Assembly: GCA_036936605.1 (NCBI GenBank)
Contig: JAUPFV010000002.1
Location: 271,134,770 to 271,198,769 of the forward strand
DNA from: Limnanthes douglasii subsp. nivea
Lineage: Eukaryota > Streptophyta > Magnoliopsida > Brassicales > Limnanthaceae
Direction of reading: 5' to 3'
DNA length: 64,000 nucleotides
Shown here: positions 21,226-32,689 of the stretch, piece after piece
Layout: each line of letters begins with the position of its first letter
How positions within the stretch are numbered: the first letter of the stretch is position 1
Program-made: the position numbers and the translations under genes
Notes under the pieces: model-generated
What the model was told of the DNA's origin: nothing
Seen by the model: only the letters and a program-made list of their open reading frames with translations
The model's database searches: none

Positions 21226-23187
21226 TTAATCATAAATAATAAAAGGGACATCCTTTTTATCATACAAATGTGTAAACATTTTCCCTTCAACTTGATGAGT
21301 CAAACTAACTATATGCCTTTTCCTCGAATTATTAGAATTACTACTCATCGAATCTCCCTCAAATATGGCCAACGATTCAAAGTATGCACATAAATCTTGA
21401 ACATGTCCCATACGACTCAGCTCATCAACTGACATTGAAACTAAGTGATCTGGATTTGTGTCGAGATACTCCGTCGCTGCATCAAAATCCTCACTTTTGG
21501 CATCTAAAATCATCAATGAACTCTCCTCCTTTGAATTAAAATTATCATGTTTTGAGTTGAAGTTGTTGTACTCCTCGAATTGCTGCCTTGACTTCTAACA
21601 AATACAGTCAACTTTCCATTCTCTATTAAAATTTGTATTTCTTTTTTTAAGGCAATGCAATCTGTTGTGTCATGACCAATATCATTGTGGTACTTGCAAA
21701 ATTTGTTGTTGCGCCCCTCCCTTAGTTTATTAATTGGAGCAAGCTTCCTAAAATCACTAAAACCTTCGTTTTCTCATAAATCGAAGCAACACTTTCAATC
21801 AATTCTGCATAATGTTTTGGCCTTACCCACATATTTGATCTTGGCATGTAATGCTGATTGTTTGAATTCCCTTGAAAAGAACATCCTCCATTTTGAAGAG
21901 ATAAATATTGACTAACCTTTGGAGGTATTTACTTGGTTATTTGTCACTTTCCCGTTATTTGTTTGGCCAACATTGTTTCCTCCTCGAACTCGAGTTGACT
22001 GCTCCACCATAATTTGGTCTTCAACTCGTGCCATGAAGGCTCCAAAGGTTAATGTTATTCGTATCTTAGTTTCATTAGCTAAATACCTTGGTAATAATCC
22101 TTTTCTAAAAGCTGCCATTGCAACCACCTCTTCACAGTCATCCAATCCAATTTTTGTCAATAAAAACCGCTTTGTATAATCTTTCAATTTTTCTCCCACT
22201 GCTTGCTTACATTTTATTATTGTATCTCCATTTTCCCTCATTTCTTTACTTCTAACAAACTGCAGTCGAAAAGCTGTGTAGAAATCTCTAAATTTTGCAA
22301 TTGATTCCTTCAGAATTTTGTTGTGTCATTTTAACGTTGTTCCTTTGAAAGTCTAAGAGAATGCTCTGCAAACCAACCTATCATTGTCTTAGAAATTCAT
22401 CATGTAATTCTTAAACTGTTCGATGTGGTATTCTGGATCTTGAGTTTTATCAAATTTATCAACCTTCAAAATATAGAAACGTCTTGGAAGTGGGATAGAT
22501 CTAATTTCAGTAGTTAAGGGCGAATTTCTCCAATGCACTCCTTGAACATACTGCTCCGCACTACCCACTCCTACAACAACATATAAGCCTTGTCCATTTG
22601 TTCCAAAACATTGATTAGATGTGTTCCCTTGATGCCATTTTGGCTCTCTTAATGAATAAGGTAAATTATTTCTTTTAGACTTACTTTCCTTATACAATTT
22701 CCTAGGAGGCCAACACTCTTCTTTAAAAGAGCTTCAATAACGTTTACACCTGGATGCCTCTTCGGATTCCGATTCATCAAATTTTTCCTCACTAGATTCA
22801 ACATACTTGTACTTATTTTTTTTCCTTTCTCAATTTTCGAGGCTCATTTTCTGATTCGAAATGTATTCTTCGATGATTATCTCGAACATGATGAATTTCA
22901 TTCAACTGATCTGACTGACTATCAAAATAGTTCTTCTCATCTTCTCTTCTCACCTTAGATTTGAGCTTAGCTGATTTAGCATCTCGCATCCTCTGAACAT
23001 ATTTTTCATCTAGAGCTGTTACTTTCTCCAACAATTTGTTCATCCTGACATCAATAACTGAATGATTTTGATGGATCAGAACAGATTCATCTGTTTCTCT
23101 CCCTTGCAAATGAGACTTCAATGGTTCTATTGCCTTTCGAACTAGTGGATCATTCCCGCTTTTGTATTCCATTTTCAACTCCACCAA
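21226..23187 (-). pseudogene. Gag of L2
   Basis: The N-terminal part (23187-22813) is charged and rich in Lys/Glu. 22697-22389 includes KVDKFDKTQDPEYHIEQFKN, a Tat gag block. 22241-21912 includes GEKLKDYTKRFLLTKIGLDD and FRKGLLPRYLA. The end (21516-21226) holds SLTHQVEGKMFTHLYDKKDV. Stops lie between all the pieces. Confidence 0.75.
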
Positions 23188-23260
23188 TTTACAAAATAAC
23201 TAAAGAAAACAATCCAAGTTTCTTGATTTCTAATCAAAATATCAAGGTATCAATACTCCT

Positions 23261-23275
23261 TCTAACTAGCGCCAA
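23261..23275 (-). other. Primer-binding site of L2
   Basis: On the minus strand TTGGCGCTAGTTAGA directly follows the LTR end AATCCTATCA with a two-base gap, the position and TGGCGC start expected of a gypsy primer site. Confidence 0.6.
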
Positions 23276-23277
23276 TT

Positions 23278-23398
23278 TGATAGGATTATGGATTGAAATC
23301 TAACAAAAGACTAAAAGAGATAGGGAGATTTCTCAATAATCAAGGCAGTGTGTATTTCACTAATGAATATACCTTAGGTTATAATTTTGCCTCATCCT

Positions 23399-23449
<51 letters not shown>

Positions 23450-23604
23450 TAGACTTAGAGTAATAACTAAATTAGTTACATAATTGGGATAAATTATGTA
23501 TTAGCCCATTTCTCTTTTATTACATTGCCCTTTAACTTAACAAACTTCCTTGTAACTTTTAAATACATTTACATTTAGCCCCTTAATAATTTATATATTT
23601 ATCA
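23278..23604 (-). repeat. 5' LTR of L2
   Basis: 327 bp, TGATAGG...TTTATCA, followed by ATAAT. It contains a pure (TA)n tract at 23401-23445. Confidence 0.75.
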
Positions 23605-23774
23605 ATAATGTTTTTCACCTTATTGTTAAAAAAATAAGTTTGCAAAATGCAAAGGAGATGGGTCATTACAGATGCAAATTTGCTTCTTTTTAAGGTAGCT
23701 TGTAAAAAAAGAGATTTCGGTTGAATATAAAGTAGTTGGCTGTTGTTTTAGTTTGATACATATAACTAGTTTAC

Positions 23775-24790
23775 AGTATGGACAGTGTTGGGCACAGAAA
23801 AGGCCGATGATGGTGATTCTCCCAGGCTTTGGGTGAACAATGGGATGTATCCAGAAACAACTTTTATAAGGAGCATTGGTGATTATATTGCTGAGATAAT
23901 TGGGGTTGTTGTTGACCCCTGGAGCTCACAAATAATCATCATTTCTTTGTGCTAGCCAGTGATGAAATATTTGAATTCATTAATAACCAAACTTTTGTTA
24001 ACATGATTGTAAAATATAAGGATCCTTGAGATGCTTGTGTTGCGATTGTGCTTGAATTTTATAGGTTATGGCTACAATATAAACCCCGGAGTAATGATAT
24101 TACTGTAATAACTGTGCATTATCAAAGATACTGTTGTCGGGCAATCCATTACCACCGGTAAAATTTTACGGTCACCTATTTCTCAAGTCGTAGAAGTGAC
24201 TGGATCTAAGTCCCCTTCAATGTTCAGCTAGAACTTTAGGAATCATCGTGTAAGGAATAATTTATCACGGGCTTGTTTTCGAGCAATTGATAGCTCCCTA
24301 GAAATTGGGCAAGCTTGGGTCCCTCCATCTCTAGCCCACAGGAAAACTTGATAAGAAGAAGCTTACATTGAGCGGGCATTGAATGACCATTTACTCTTTA
24401 AAATGCTTACAGAGCTCTATGTGGAAAAATGAGAAGGAAGCTACTTTGGTAAATGAACACTTCTAGGTGAATATATGGCAGGATCTTAGGGTGTTGTGGC
24501 AGTCGGTGATGTCGTATGTGAAGTCTTAACAAAAGAGAAGTTTGATTTAATTGTTGGGCCATTGAGAAAGCTTTCCCAATATGATCAAAAGTCAAAAGAA
24601 TCTTCATCCAGGTTTTCGGAGAAAAGTATTGACCATCCAGCTCATGCAGAAGTTAGCTTCTCTAAATTGGAAAGGAAGAAATGTTTATATTCCATTGATT
24701 GCAGTGAGATTGAGCTTGTACACGCTAAAGTCGAAGAAAATTTTTTTAGCGTTAAAATATTTCCAAAAATGGAAGGTCATGAGTCCGGGG
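23775..24790 (+). pseudogene. PP2C / cNMP-binding / kinase gene fragments captured in L1
   Basis: The PP2C end (DSPRLWVNNGMYPETTFIRS then IGDYIAEIIGVV) is at 23815-23920. A linker (VVGQSITTGKIL..PQVVEVTGS) at 24130-24215 and IDSSLEIGQAWVPPS..AHRKT at 24285-24345 follow. VCEVLTKEKFDLIVGPLRKL and KCLYSIDCSEIELV lie at 24515-24720. These occur in that order in plant proteins joining a PP2C phosphatase, cyclic-nucleotide-binding domains and a protein kinase (At2g20050 type, about 1,090 residues). Several stops are present and the cNMP domains are missing. An intron-like tract ending TTTACAG precedes the first piece. Confidence 0.75.
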
Positions 24791-24993
24791 TTGGATGGAC
24801 TGAACTTTTTGGTCTACTGCATTCAATCAATCAAGAGATTGACACAGTTAATCTAGAGATTCAGCAGGCAGACCAGGAGTACGATCTGAATCATGGTGCT
24901 TATCTCAACTATGGTAGCCTTAACTCTTTGTACCACCAACTTGGTGGTGCAGAAAAAGAGCTTGACAAATACCTGAGTTCAGACACTCCATGA
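24791..24993 (+). pseudogene. ClpB/HSP100 chaperone middle-domain fragment captured in L1
   Basis: INQEIDTVNLEIQQADQEYD, then LNYGSLNSLYHQLGGAEKEL, matches the coiled-coil middle domain of organellar ClpB disaggregases (usual form EIDRVNLEIQQAEREYDLNR..LKYGSLNSLQRQLE). It shares one open frame with the upstream kinase fragment: 24496-24993 is continuous for 165 codons. No ATPase motif is present. Confidence 0.78.
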
Positions 24994-25066
24994 TCCACAT
25001 ATGATTGCTCCATTATTGTTCAAGATGAGCCTTCATGCTAGTTTTAGGTCTCGTGTTGAAGATGGA

Positions 25067-25241
25067 TGTTGAATAATTAGATAGTAATTATATTAGTTAG
25101 TACATTAGTTACTTAATCTACTCTTATATATTCACTAATTCATGTACAACAATAATACAAAATAATAAAGTTCTCTAGTTTTGCCACTTCTCTCCATCTT
25201 CTTTCTAATTTTAATTTGTGAATCCATTCAAGATTTCTACA
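25067..25241 (+). repeat. 3' LTR of L1
   Basis: 175 bp, TGTTGAATAATTAG...AAGATTTCTACA, followed by TSD TATTT. Shared blocks with 4725-4901 include TCACTAATTCATGTACAACA. Confidence 0.75.
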
Positions 25242-26310
25242 TATTTGATCATTTCTTGAGATCTGTGACCAGAGTATAATGGGGGGTTGTATTTTCAGCG
25301 CATGTTCCATTCTCTTTTTTATCTCACTATCGAGGCATTGAACAGTAAATCGTCACTCGACTATCGCGTTTGGTGGCAGATAGTCTCTTGACTTTCAAAT
25401 ATCCGTTGACAGTCTCTGGACTATCGCGTTTGGATAAAGTTAGTCCACCAGATCCTCTAATCCATGAGAGGCTGCCACCTGTCACAATAGTCCCCAGATT
25501 TTTGTATGACCACTAGTCCTTTGAGTTTAGGTCAAACCAAAAATGTAGAATATCACGGATAACTAAACTCAAAGGACTAGTGGTGATACAAAAATTTGGG
25601 GACTATAGTGACACGTGGCAGCCTCTCATGGATCAGAAGATCTGGTGGACTAACTTTATCCAAACCCGATAGTCCAGGGACTGTCAACGGACATTTGAAA
25701 GTCAAGAGACTATCTGCCACCAAATGCGATAATCGAGGGACAATGTACTGTTCAAAGCCTCACTATCGATCACAAAGTGCTTTTATTTCATCTTATTTTC
25801 TCTATCACTATCAATTAAAGGGCGTTATTTTAATATGCAACAATCATCTTTTGGTAAATCTTTTCCATCCCTCGTCAAATTATAATTTTGTCTTGGATTA
25901 TCGAATTTCTTTTTATTACCATATTTTTTGAACGGATTTTACTCGAGTCTTAATTCTATAGTTGATTTATTGAGTATTTTGTATGTTTAATAATTTGTGA
26001 TTTTACTTGTGGGTTGTTATCTGTTTGCTTTTAGTTATAATAGACCTATATGGATATGTGTGTTCGGTGCAGGCTTGAAATAATTTGCTATCACATGTAA
26101 TTTTTTTATAAGAGCAAGTATGGATCAACTTAGATTTGCAGTAGCAAAAATTGATGAAACTCTCATGATGGAGTTTAAGTCAGAATTTACAAGATTTAAA
26201 AACGAAGACTGTAAAAAATTAAAGGTTGTGAAAAACGTCTAAGACTTGTGGCTATTAAACCAAAGGAGAAAAAAATAAACTGAATCATTGGGTCGAAGCA
26301 TGTAGACACA
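25242..26310 (+). other. Distal 3' flank of the P450 locus, paralogous to about 47520-48680
   Basis: Once the foldback at 25333-25760 is removed this aligns with 47520-48230 and 48449-48680. Shared blocks include GTGACCAGAGTAT, CATCAAATTATAA (or GTCAAATTATAA), GTATGTTTAATA and TGATGAAACTCTCATG. It contains no open gene. The region may be an old retroelement edge duplicated with the P450. Confidence 0.6.
25333..25760. mobile_element. 428-bp foldback (long-TIR) element
   Basis: The ends AGGCATTGAACAGTA and TACTGTTCAAAGCCT are inverted copies. The arms pair over about 190 bp each, including CTAAACTCAAAGGACTAGTG near the centre. It is flanked by the 8-bp duplication CACTATCG (25325-25332, 25761-25768). 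The paralogue near 47600 reads TCTCTCTATCGATCAAAG with no insert, confirming the element. It has no coding capacity; the class is MULE- or hAT-like. Confidence 0.85.
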
Positions 26311-27240
26311 GACATATGTGTAAAAAGCACCTCCTTGACATCACTAGTTAGTATTTTTCATTTAGTTGTGTATTACAACATGGTCATATTAAACGCAAAT
26401 ACATTTGCCATCGTAGACATATGTGTAGAAAGCACCTCCTTGGTTAAATTCGAAATAATAAGAAATTATTGTTTCTTGGATATCCATAACTTTAAGATAT
26501 CAAGAGAGTTATTAACATCATACTTAAATCTTACTCAGTTTGCAAATATCAGGTTAGTTTAGTTCAGTAACATCTTGAGGAGTTGTTCTTTCAATAATTC
26601 TAGTTTACACTTTATTCAAGTAGTTATTACGAGCCCTAATTTTTATTTTCCTCTAGTACTACTACTACAAATTAAATTTGAAGATCTAGTAAAATTATCG
26701 TTCTCGTATTTCTCAATATAATTATTATATATTTTGATACAACTAAGTTTTAATTGAAAATATCCATTGTAATTGCATGATACATTATTAGCAAGTTTTG
26801 TATTTCTATAAAATAACTCAACATATAAGATAAAACTCACCCGTTTTTTAAAAGGATAAAAAAATACAACCAATGGCATAAATATGTGGGATGTGATCAA
26901 AATAATTTTCAAATTTTGCTTCAATCTTAGGTACCAATTTGAGATATACATTCATGTCCCTACGTTTATTTAAATGAATGAAAAAATTAGTAATACAAAA
27001 AAGTACCAAATGAATGTTATGAGTATATTGCGTTGGGAAAAAGTATGAGTAAAGTCTTTAGCTGACTCTATGAAACGTAATTCAAGAAAATATAACCAAT
27101 TTAAACTAGTAAGAGGATGAGACGTGTTAAAGTTATACTAAAGTAATACAATATATGTCGTAAACGTATAACCAAATGCAAGAAGATCATATGTACATTT
27201 TCATCTTATTTTGACATGTAAAATTAATTTTTTGAATTTC
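26311..27240. other. No gene seen
   Basis: AT-rich sequence. A ~25-bp phrase, GACATATGTGTARAAAGCACC followed by TCCTTG, occurs twice (about 26313 and 26417), suggesting an old local duplication. Confidence 0.4.
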
Positions 27241-27279
27241 TTTCCACTAACTTTAATAAGGTTTTTAAATTCCAGTTGT

Positions 27280-28640
27280 TTGTCCATACGGTCTGATATT
27301 TCAAAAACGGAGAAGTTTGATGGAAGTAAAAATCCAAATAACTACCTTGAACAATTTAAAATTTTGGTGATGAACTTTGATGATGATGATAAGTTATTGT
27401 GTAGGGTTTTTTCCCAAACCTTTGAGGATAATGCCTTAAAATGGTATAATCAACTTCTGCAAGAGTCGATCAAGAACTTTGATATGTTATGGATGGCTCT
27501 CCGAAGTTAGTTTGTGGGAAGCAAATAGATTAGAGGAAATGAAGACACAATAATCTATTATCAATAGTGTGTTGATGAAAACTTAAAGGATTATACCAAA
27601 TTTTTTGTAGAAACTAAAAATAGTTTGCAAGATTATTTTGAACAAGTAGTTATTGCTGCTTTTAGGCAAGGTCTCCTTGTTGGGGAGTTAGCTGATATTG
27701 TTACAGAAAATAATCCACTACTTGGAGAGGTCTGTTATCACAAGTTGAAAAAAATTATAGTAAAAGAAACGAAGAGATTAAAACTGCACAGTCAATCTAA
27801 GAGTAGTTCTTATATATCTCAACAACAAATTACAGCTAGTTATCGTCCAAAGGATTCCAAACAGAATTCTTATCGAATAAGGAAAATAAACAATCCCAAG
27901 GACAACAATTTAGACATCGGGGGAATAAGTGGGTTCGACTTGATTACTTTGCATAGTTAACTGAAAATGTTGCAACTATTGATGACAAATAAAGAATTTT
28001 TTGTAGTTTCGAATGCCACCACCCATTCAATCTCCGAGGTAAAATCAGAATACACGAGTTTTGTAGGTATCAAAATGATATGGGCATGATACCGAAGATT
28101 CTATTTATTTAAAGCAAGAAATTCAAAATTTGAACGAGAATGGAAAACTAACTAGTTTATTTAAAATACATGTGGGAAATAGACCATTAGCACCAGTAAT
28201 GGGATAATCTGCTATTTAAAGGGAAACCATATAAGCAACACCTAAACAAGGAAATATTATGATAATTACCGAATAATATAATGAATATGATGAATATTCA
28301 AAGTATTTGAATCATGATCTATATCAAGGTCAGATTATGATGATATGTGACAATAAAGTAAAGGTCTTCGAGTTGTGTCAATTTTTTGAATCATTGACTA
28401 TTTTCGGAGGGGGGGGGGGGGTTACTGTATCAGCTCCCTCGAGTTTTTTCAAAAGAGGCATATAGTCATCATGACTACTCAATTAGAAGGAAAAATATAT
28501 ACCTATCTGTATCAGAATCCAATGCTATTTATTGTATGTGATAATGATGATTTAAGAGATGTTGATGGGCTAACAGACAGCTTAACTAATGTTTTGCAAG
28601 TGAGGGAATGGAAATTTGAAAGATTTCGATTGACACAGAC
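27280..28640 (+). pseudogene. Gypsy D: Tat-type gag fragment
   Basis: KTEKFDGSKNPNNYLEQFKI, then RVFSQTFEDNALKWYNQLLQ and FRQGLLVGELAD, followed near 28480 by TTQLEGKIYTYLYQ and RDVDGLTDSLTNVLQVREW. The order and motifs match the gag of L2 (opposite strand). It ends at the LTR of gypsy B and is full of stops. It includes a run of 13 G at 28409-28421. Confidence 0.75.
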
Positions 28641-28659
28641 AACTTAACTAATGTTTTGT

Positions 28660-29084
28660 TTCCATATACTTATTGGTGTGGTTTATTTTCGTTTGAGGGT
28701 AATTTTGTCTAGAGTTTTGTGGAATTTTGAAGGTATTTAATGTTTGGATAGAATGTAGAGGGAGAATTGAGCTGCATGGTTGTATTTAATTTTCATTACC
28801 CTCATTTAATGTAGGTGGTTGGGTATTTATACCATTATCTTTGGGCCACATGGGCTTTCGGGTTGTGTTAATGGATTCGGGTCGAGTTTAAAGACTCATT
28901 AGTTTTTAAGTAAGTAAATAATCAGTTTAGTCATGAAGTGATTAAGTTTTTAATACTTTAGTTCTGTTCGGACAGTTCAGTAAGTGGAGGTTGTCCGAAC
29001 TGCCCCTGTCCGGTTAGGTGGATGTTGTCCAAATTGCCCTTGTCCGGTTCTCATAAAGAGTGATGACAAAATCCGGACTCATCA
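28660..29084 (-). repeat. 3' LTR of gypsy B
   Basis: It ends ...CCGGACTCATCA at 29084 and is followed by GTAGCCCCTTTTTT, the complement of the polypurine tract. It contains three GTCCGAACTGCCC/GTCCGG-type repeats near 28970-29050. The left boundary is uncertain by tens of bases. Confidence 0.6.
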
Positions 29085-29527
29085 GTAGCCCCTTTTTTAG
29101 GTGGTGTTCAAAGGCCTTTGGAAAGACCTAAAAAATAGCATGTAGCTGGTCACAGCCATGTCCGGATAGATTTTCAAACTGAGTAATAGCTTTATCCGAA
29201 CTGAAAAAGTTCTTAGAAACTAAACGGTTTTTTGCCAGAGATTGTGGGACACGTGTCTCTCTCTAATTCGCCACATCAGCCGCTTTTTTCCCTAGAACGG
29301 CGCTCCCACTTACTTCAAAAAGCAACCTCTTCATTTAATGAGGATGCCATCAGCGCCGTTTTTAATCATTGCAACCCTTTCGAATTCTCCTAGGTATCAA
29401 AGCATCTTTTGTATCTTTACTATAAAATTAGTCCATTTTCTACTGTTTTACCATCTTCATCATCCTTGCTCTGCTAAACTTCAAAGCTTTCTCTCTAAAA
29501 AAAAACACTTTCTTTCGGTGTGAGTTT

Positions 29528-32107
29528 ATGTTCACAGCAAGAAACACTTTAATAAAAGGTGGGTGACTCAATTTGTCAGAGTTAGAAAAAGCTTAAAAGG
29601 TTGAACGAGAAAGGCGCCTTGCTGCAGGCCTCCCTGTTTCCTATGTTGACAAATTAGAAACACCAAGCTCAGAGCCTGACTGGGGTTCTTCTTCAACTAA
29701 GAGTGTTAAACATAGGAGGTTGTTCCAACCCAACCTTTCACCAATTGTTTCGGGCTCATCGGTTCAGGAATCAGAGCTTATTGTTGAACCAAGGTAGGTA
29801 GTCACCAGTTTTAAAAAACCTTCCCCATTCATTGCCATGGGATCGGAGTCCAGACTTCAAGAAGTTAGTAATGCCCAACCATCTGGAGGACCTACTGAGC
29901 CAACCACTAGCTCCCCTCACCCAAAAACAACTGATAACCCTTCTATGATAATGAAAGAAGTGTTGGAGGATTCTATTGAAGAAGCTCCTTTTGAGTCCAA
30001 AGTCTCAGGACAAAGAAGTGAAACTGCTGCTGCCAAGAAGGACAAAGGAAAGGAGAAGCTATGCTTAAAACATCCGGATTTTCCGGAGAGTCTTGTGGGA
30101 AAGGTGGGACCTTTCTTCCACAAGGTAAGTGTCAAATACCTGCTAGCTTTGCAAAAAAATAATTATGCTTTCATCCACACAGCCAAACTGGGTCGGATGC
30201 GAACAAAATGGGGGATCCTGGAGAATGTCAAGGTTAGGATTCCGGTGGATCCGGAGATACCGATGGACTGCAAGCTCAGTGAAATAGTTTTCTTCACTGA
30301 GCTCTTCAACTGGGGACTAAGGTGTCCCCTAGACCCAGAGATAGTCAAATACTTTCACCTCATCAAACTCTGCCAAGCCAATTGAGCCCCAATGTATGGT
30401 ACACTCTCATGGCCTATATTATGGCCTCCAGGCTCTCTAGAATTCCTCTTCCAATGGAGCAGTTTGCAGCTGTGACCAGTCTCTGCAGAAACCACCATAT
30501 TCCCTTCTATCACTTCAACATGGGTGATAATTACAAAGTAGTGGACGACCTGCTCGAGTCGGAAAGGAATTGGAAGACTCAATTCTTGTTTGTGAGTGGC
30601 GCCTGGGAGAATGGGAGGAAGATTAAAACCGGTGTCAACCCGAGCCTCCTTACCAGCAGATGGCGAAGCGATGGTAAGAATCCCATCTCATATTCCTATC
30701 TTTATTTATCATAAATTTGTTTATATGACTTGTCTTTTTTTTTGTTTCTTGGTAGTGCTGCCTAAGGACTTCAGTGACTACTTGAAGGCTGGGCAGACCA
30801 CTTGCACCAAGCTAAATTCTTGGGCTGCTGAGAATTGGGGGAATCGCTTCCACAATGCCTTTACCGGAGGAAATTTAACAAGGTCCTACCTTTGGAATAC
30901 AACTGACCGGAGGTACTTGTCCTGGGAGGAGCCAAATCAAAGACAGATTGATGCCGCTCTTCTACAAGTAGTGGAGCATGAAAGTACTAGGGAAGTGGTA
31001 GGATCTCCAAAATCCTCAAAGGCTCCCAAGAAAGATAGGAAACGAGGAGCAGAAGGCAAAGACAGGGAGGCCAAGAAGAAGAAAACCTCCAGGGGTGACG
31101 AAATTTCCCTCCGGCCTCCGGAGCCTCTTCCTCCTGTTGACCCTACTGACCTTGCTCAAGCAGAAGGCATCCCTGGTGACTTTCAAACCGGAGGGGGTTC
31201 ACAAGGGGATATCAACATTGATGGTGTTGATATTAGTGGTCTTGAAGAGATTGGTCTTTACTTTGAAAACCTTCCTAAGGATCATTTTGTTGGGCCCTAC
31301 CTCCCCCCGAGCTCTTCGAACATCGTTACCTTCAATGGTAAGTCTTTCTCTGTCTCAAGTGAAAGAGATGTCATAACTCACTCTATATTAAGTAATATTC
31401 AGCCAGTGCTTGGTTTGGAGAAGCAAGTGCGAGGTCAGTCAGCCATCATTAATGCCCTTAATTCTGACAAAGAGAAATTGTCTGGTGACCTCCTCACTGT
31501 CAATCAAAATGCTGATGTTTTGAAGAGGGAAAATGAGGAGTTGAAGAAGAACTAGGATGATTGGGCCACAAAGGTAGCCACTTTGGAAGATACTATCAAC
31601 GAACTCCGGACAAAGCAAACCGAGTTGGAGAGAGATCTCTCTTCTTCGAGGGAAGAGGTGGTGGCTAGGGATAAGGTCATTCATACTTTAACCAATGACA
31701 AGATCTCGCTCGAGGACTCGGTGTCGAAGGCTGCACAAGATAAAGCTGATTTTCTAAGGGAGCAAGAGGCAAAAATCCAAGCTACGATTGATGTTTATAC
31801 CAACCAAGTGATAGACACTCACGAACAAAATTTTGCCAAAGTGAAGTCGGACATGGTCTTGCTCTTTAATGAGAAATTTCCGAAGAGGAATCTGGGAGAC
31901 TTATGGACTTTTGTAGAGTATGAAGACCTCCCTTCTATACGATGGTTGATGGTGACATGCATGACTACTCCAGTGCTGACTCAACCGATGAAGAAGAGAA
32001 CACTGGGGAGAGTCCGGATGAGGAAAATGACGACCTCAAGAAGAAGAAAACTAGTGAGGCTGGGCTATCTAAGAAAGCTCAGCCTTGAAGTATTTAACTA
32101 TCTTTAA
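29528..32107 (+). pseudogene. Antisense ORF (aORF) of gypsy B, spliced, nearly intact
   Basis: The main start is the ATG at 29837 (GCCATGGGAT), preceded by a related coding-like stretch. The core includes VGKVGPFFHKVSVKYLLAL, then LFNWGLRCPLDPEIVKYFHL and SPNVWYTLMAYIMASRLSRI, with a frameshift near 30360. SGAWENGRK is followed by a GT-AG intron 30674-30755, after which LPKDFSDYLKAGQTTCTKLN continues. A basic tract (KKDRKRGAEGKDREAKKKK, about 31027-31090) could be a nuclear signal. The end is a long coiled coil (31380-31800) and an acidic tail. One stop near 31553 interrupts it. It is the best copy of this protein in the window; function unknown. Confidence 0.72.
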
Positions 32108-32689
32108 ATTTTGTGCAATCGAACCAAAGTCCTTGGATGGCCAAGGAATTTTTTGTAACTGTGTCCGGCTCCTCTTCGGATAAACCTTTTCGTTTGAAAA
32201 CTCAAAGTCCTTGGGTGGACAAGGCACTTCGTATGTTTTAATGGGTAGCTTTATTTTGCACAACTTATCAATTTTGGTGGCTAATGTTTAAACAGCCCTT
32301 AGTTATTTCATAAATATTTTAAAGTGAGAGTGTTTAAATTCTCCGATGATAAATGTTTAAGTAGTCATCACTCCTCCAATTTAATCCGGTATGTTCGAAT
32401 AAAAATTTCACAAGATACTATTAAGTAAAAACACTCCGGTTTTTTAAGAAGGCATCAAATTTTATAAAAAGCCCGGACACCTCATTAAAACCTCCCCGCG
32501 TCACCAAGGTAGGAAAGAGTATGCCCCCAAATATTTACATGAACTTTTAAACAAGTAAATATTTACACAATTTCTATTCCAAGTACAACCGGAGGTGTTC
32601 AATATTCCAGGGGTGATTCAAAATCCTTCCATCTTTGTCTTGGAGTCAGTATGTCCTAGGCTTAAGCTTTTCAATGACCATATAGGGTC
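32108..32689. other. Spacer between antisense ORF and pol of gypsy B
   Basis: Non-coding. It contains several TCCGG-type motifs and the conserved CACCTCATTAAAACCTCCCC (about 32470), also found near 9957 in L2. Unlike L2 and gypsy C I see no clear tandem array, though TCCTTGG(A/G)TGG(A/C)CAAGG occurs twice (32131, 32207). Confidence 0.5.

Larger units (their letters stand above)
6458..23604 (-). mobile_element. L2: Tat-type Ty3/gypsy retrotransposon, degenerate, interrupted by L3
   Basis: Read on the minus strand: 5' LTR 23278-23604, primer site 23261-23275, gag, protease, RT, RNase H and integrase down to 17836, continuing after L3 at 10437-10136. Then come tandem repeats (9590-9810), an antisense ORF (6979-9418) and a truncated 3' LTR from 6458. 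Flanks carry the 5-bp duplication ATAAT (6453-6457, 23605-23609). The order PR-RT-RH-INT, the long 3' region with an antisense ORF and the TGGCGC primer site fit the Tat lineage. All domains carry stops or frameshifts, so the copy is dead. About 9.7 kb remains after removing L3. Confidence 0.85.
4725..25241 (+). mobile_element. L1: small LTR retroelement carrying host-gene fragments, itself invaded by L2 and L3
   Basis: Related LTRs lie at 4725-4901 and 25067-25241, both TGTT(C/G)AATAATT...TTTCTA(T/C)A. They are flanked by identical 5-bp duplications TATTT (4720-4724 and 25242-25246). The bases outside join into ...CTTATTTCGCA-TATTT-GATCATTTC..., which aligns with the uninterrupted paralogous site near 47516-47550. 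Subtracting the nested gypsy element leaves about 3.0 kb of internal sequence. It has no gag or pol, but carries PPR, PP2C/kinase and ClpB fragments. This fits a non-autonomous, gene-capturing (Bs1-like or TRIM-like) element. Its mobilising partner is unknown, probably copia. Confidence 0.75.
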
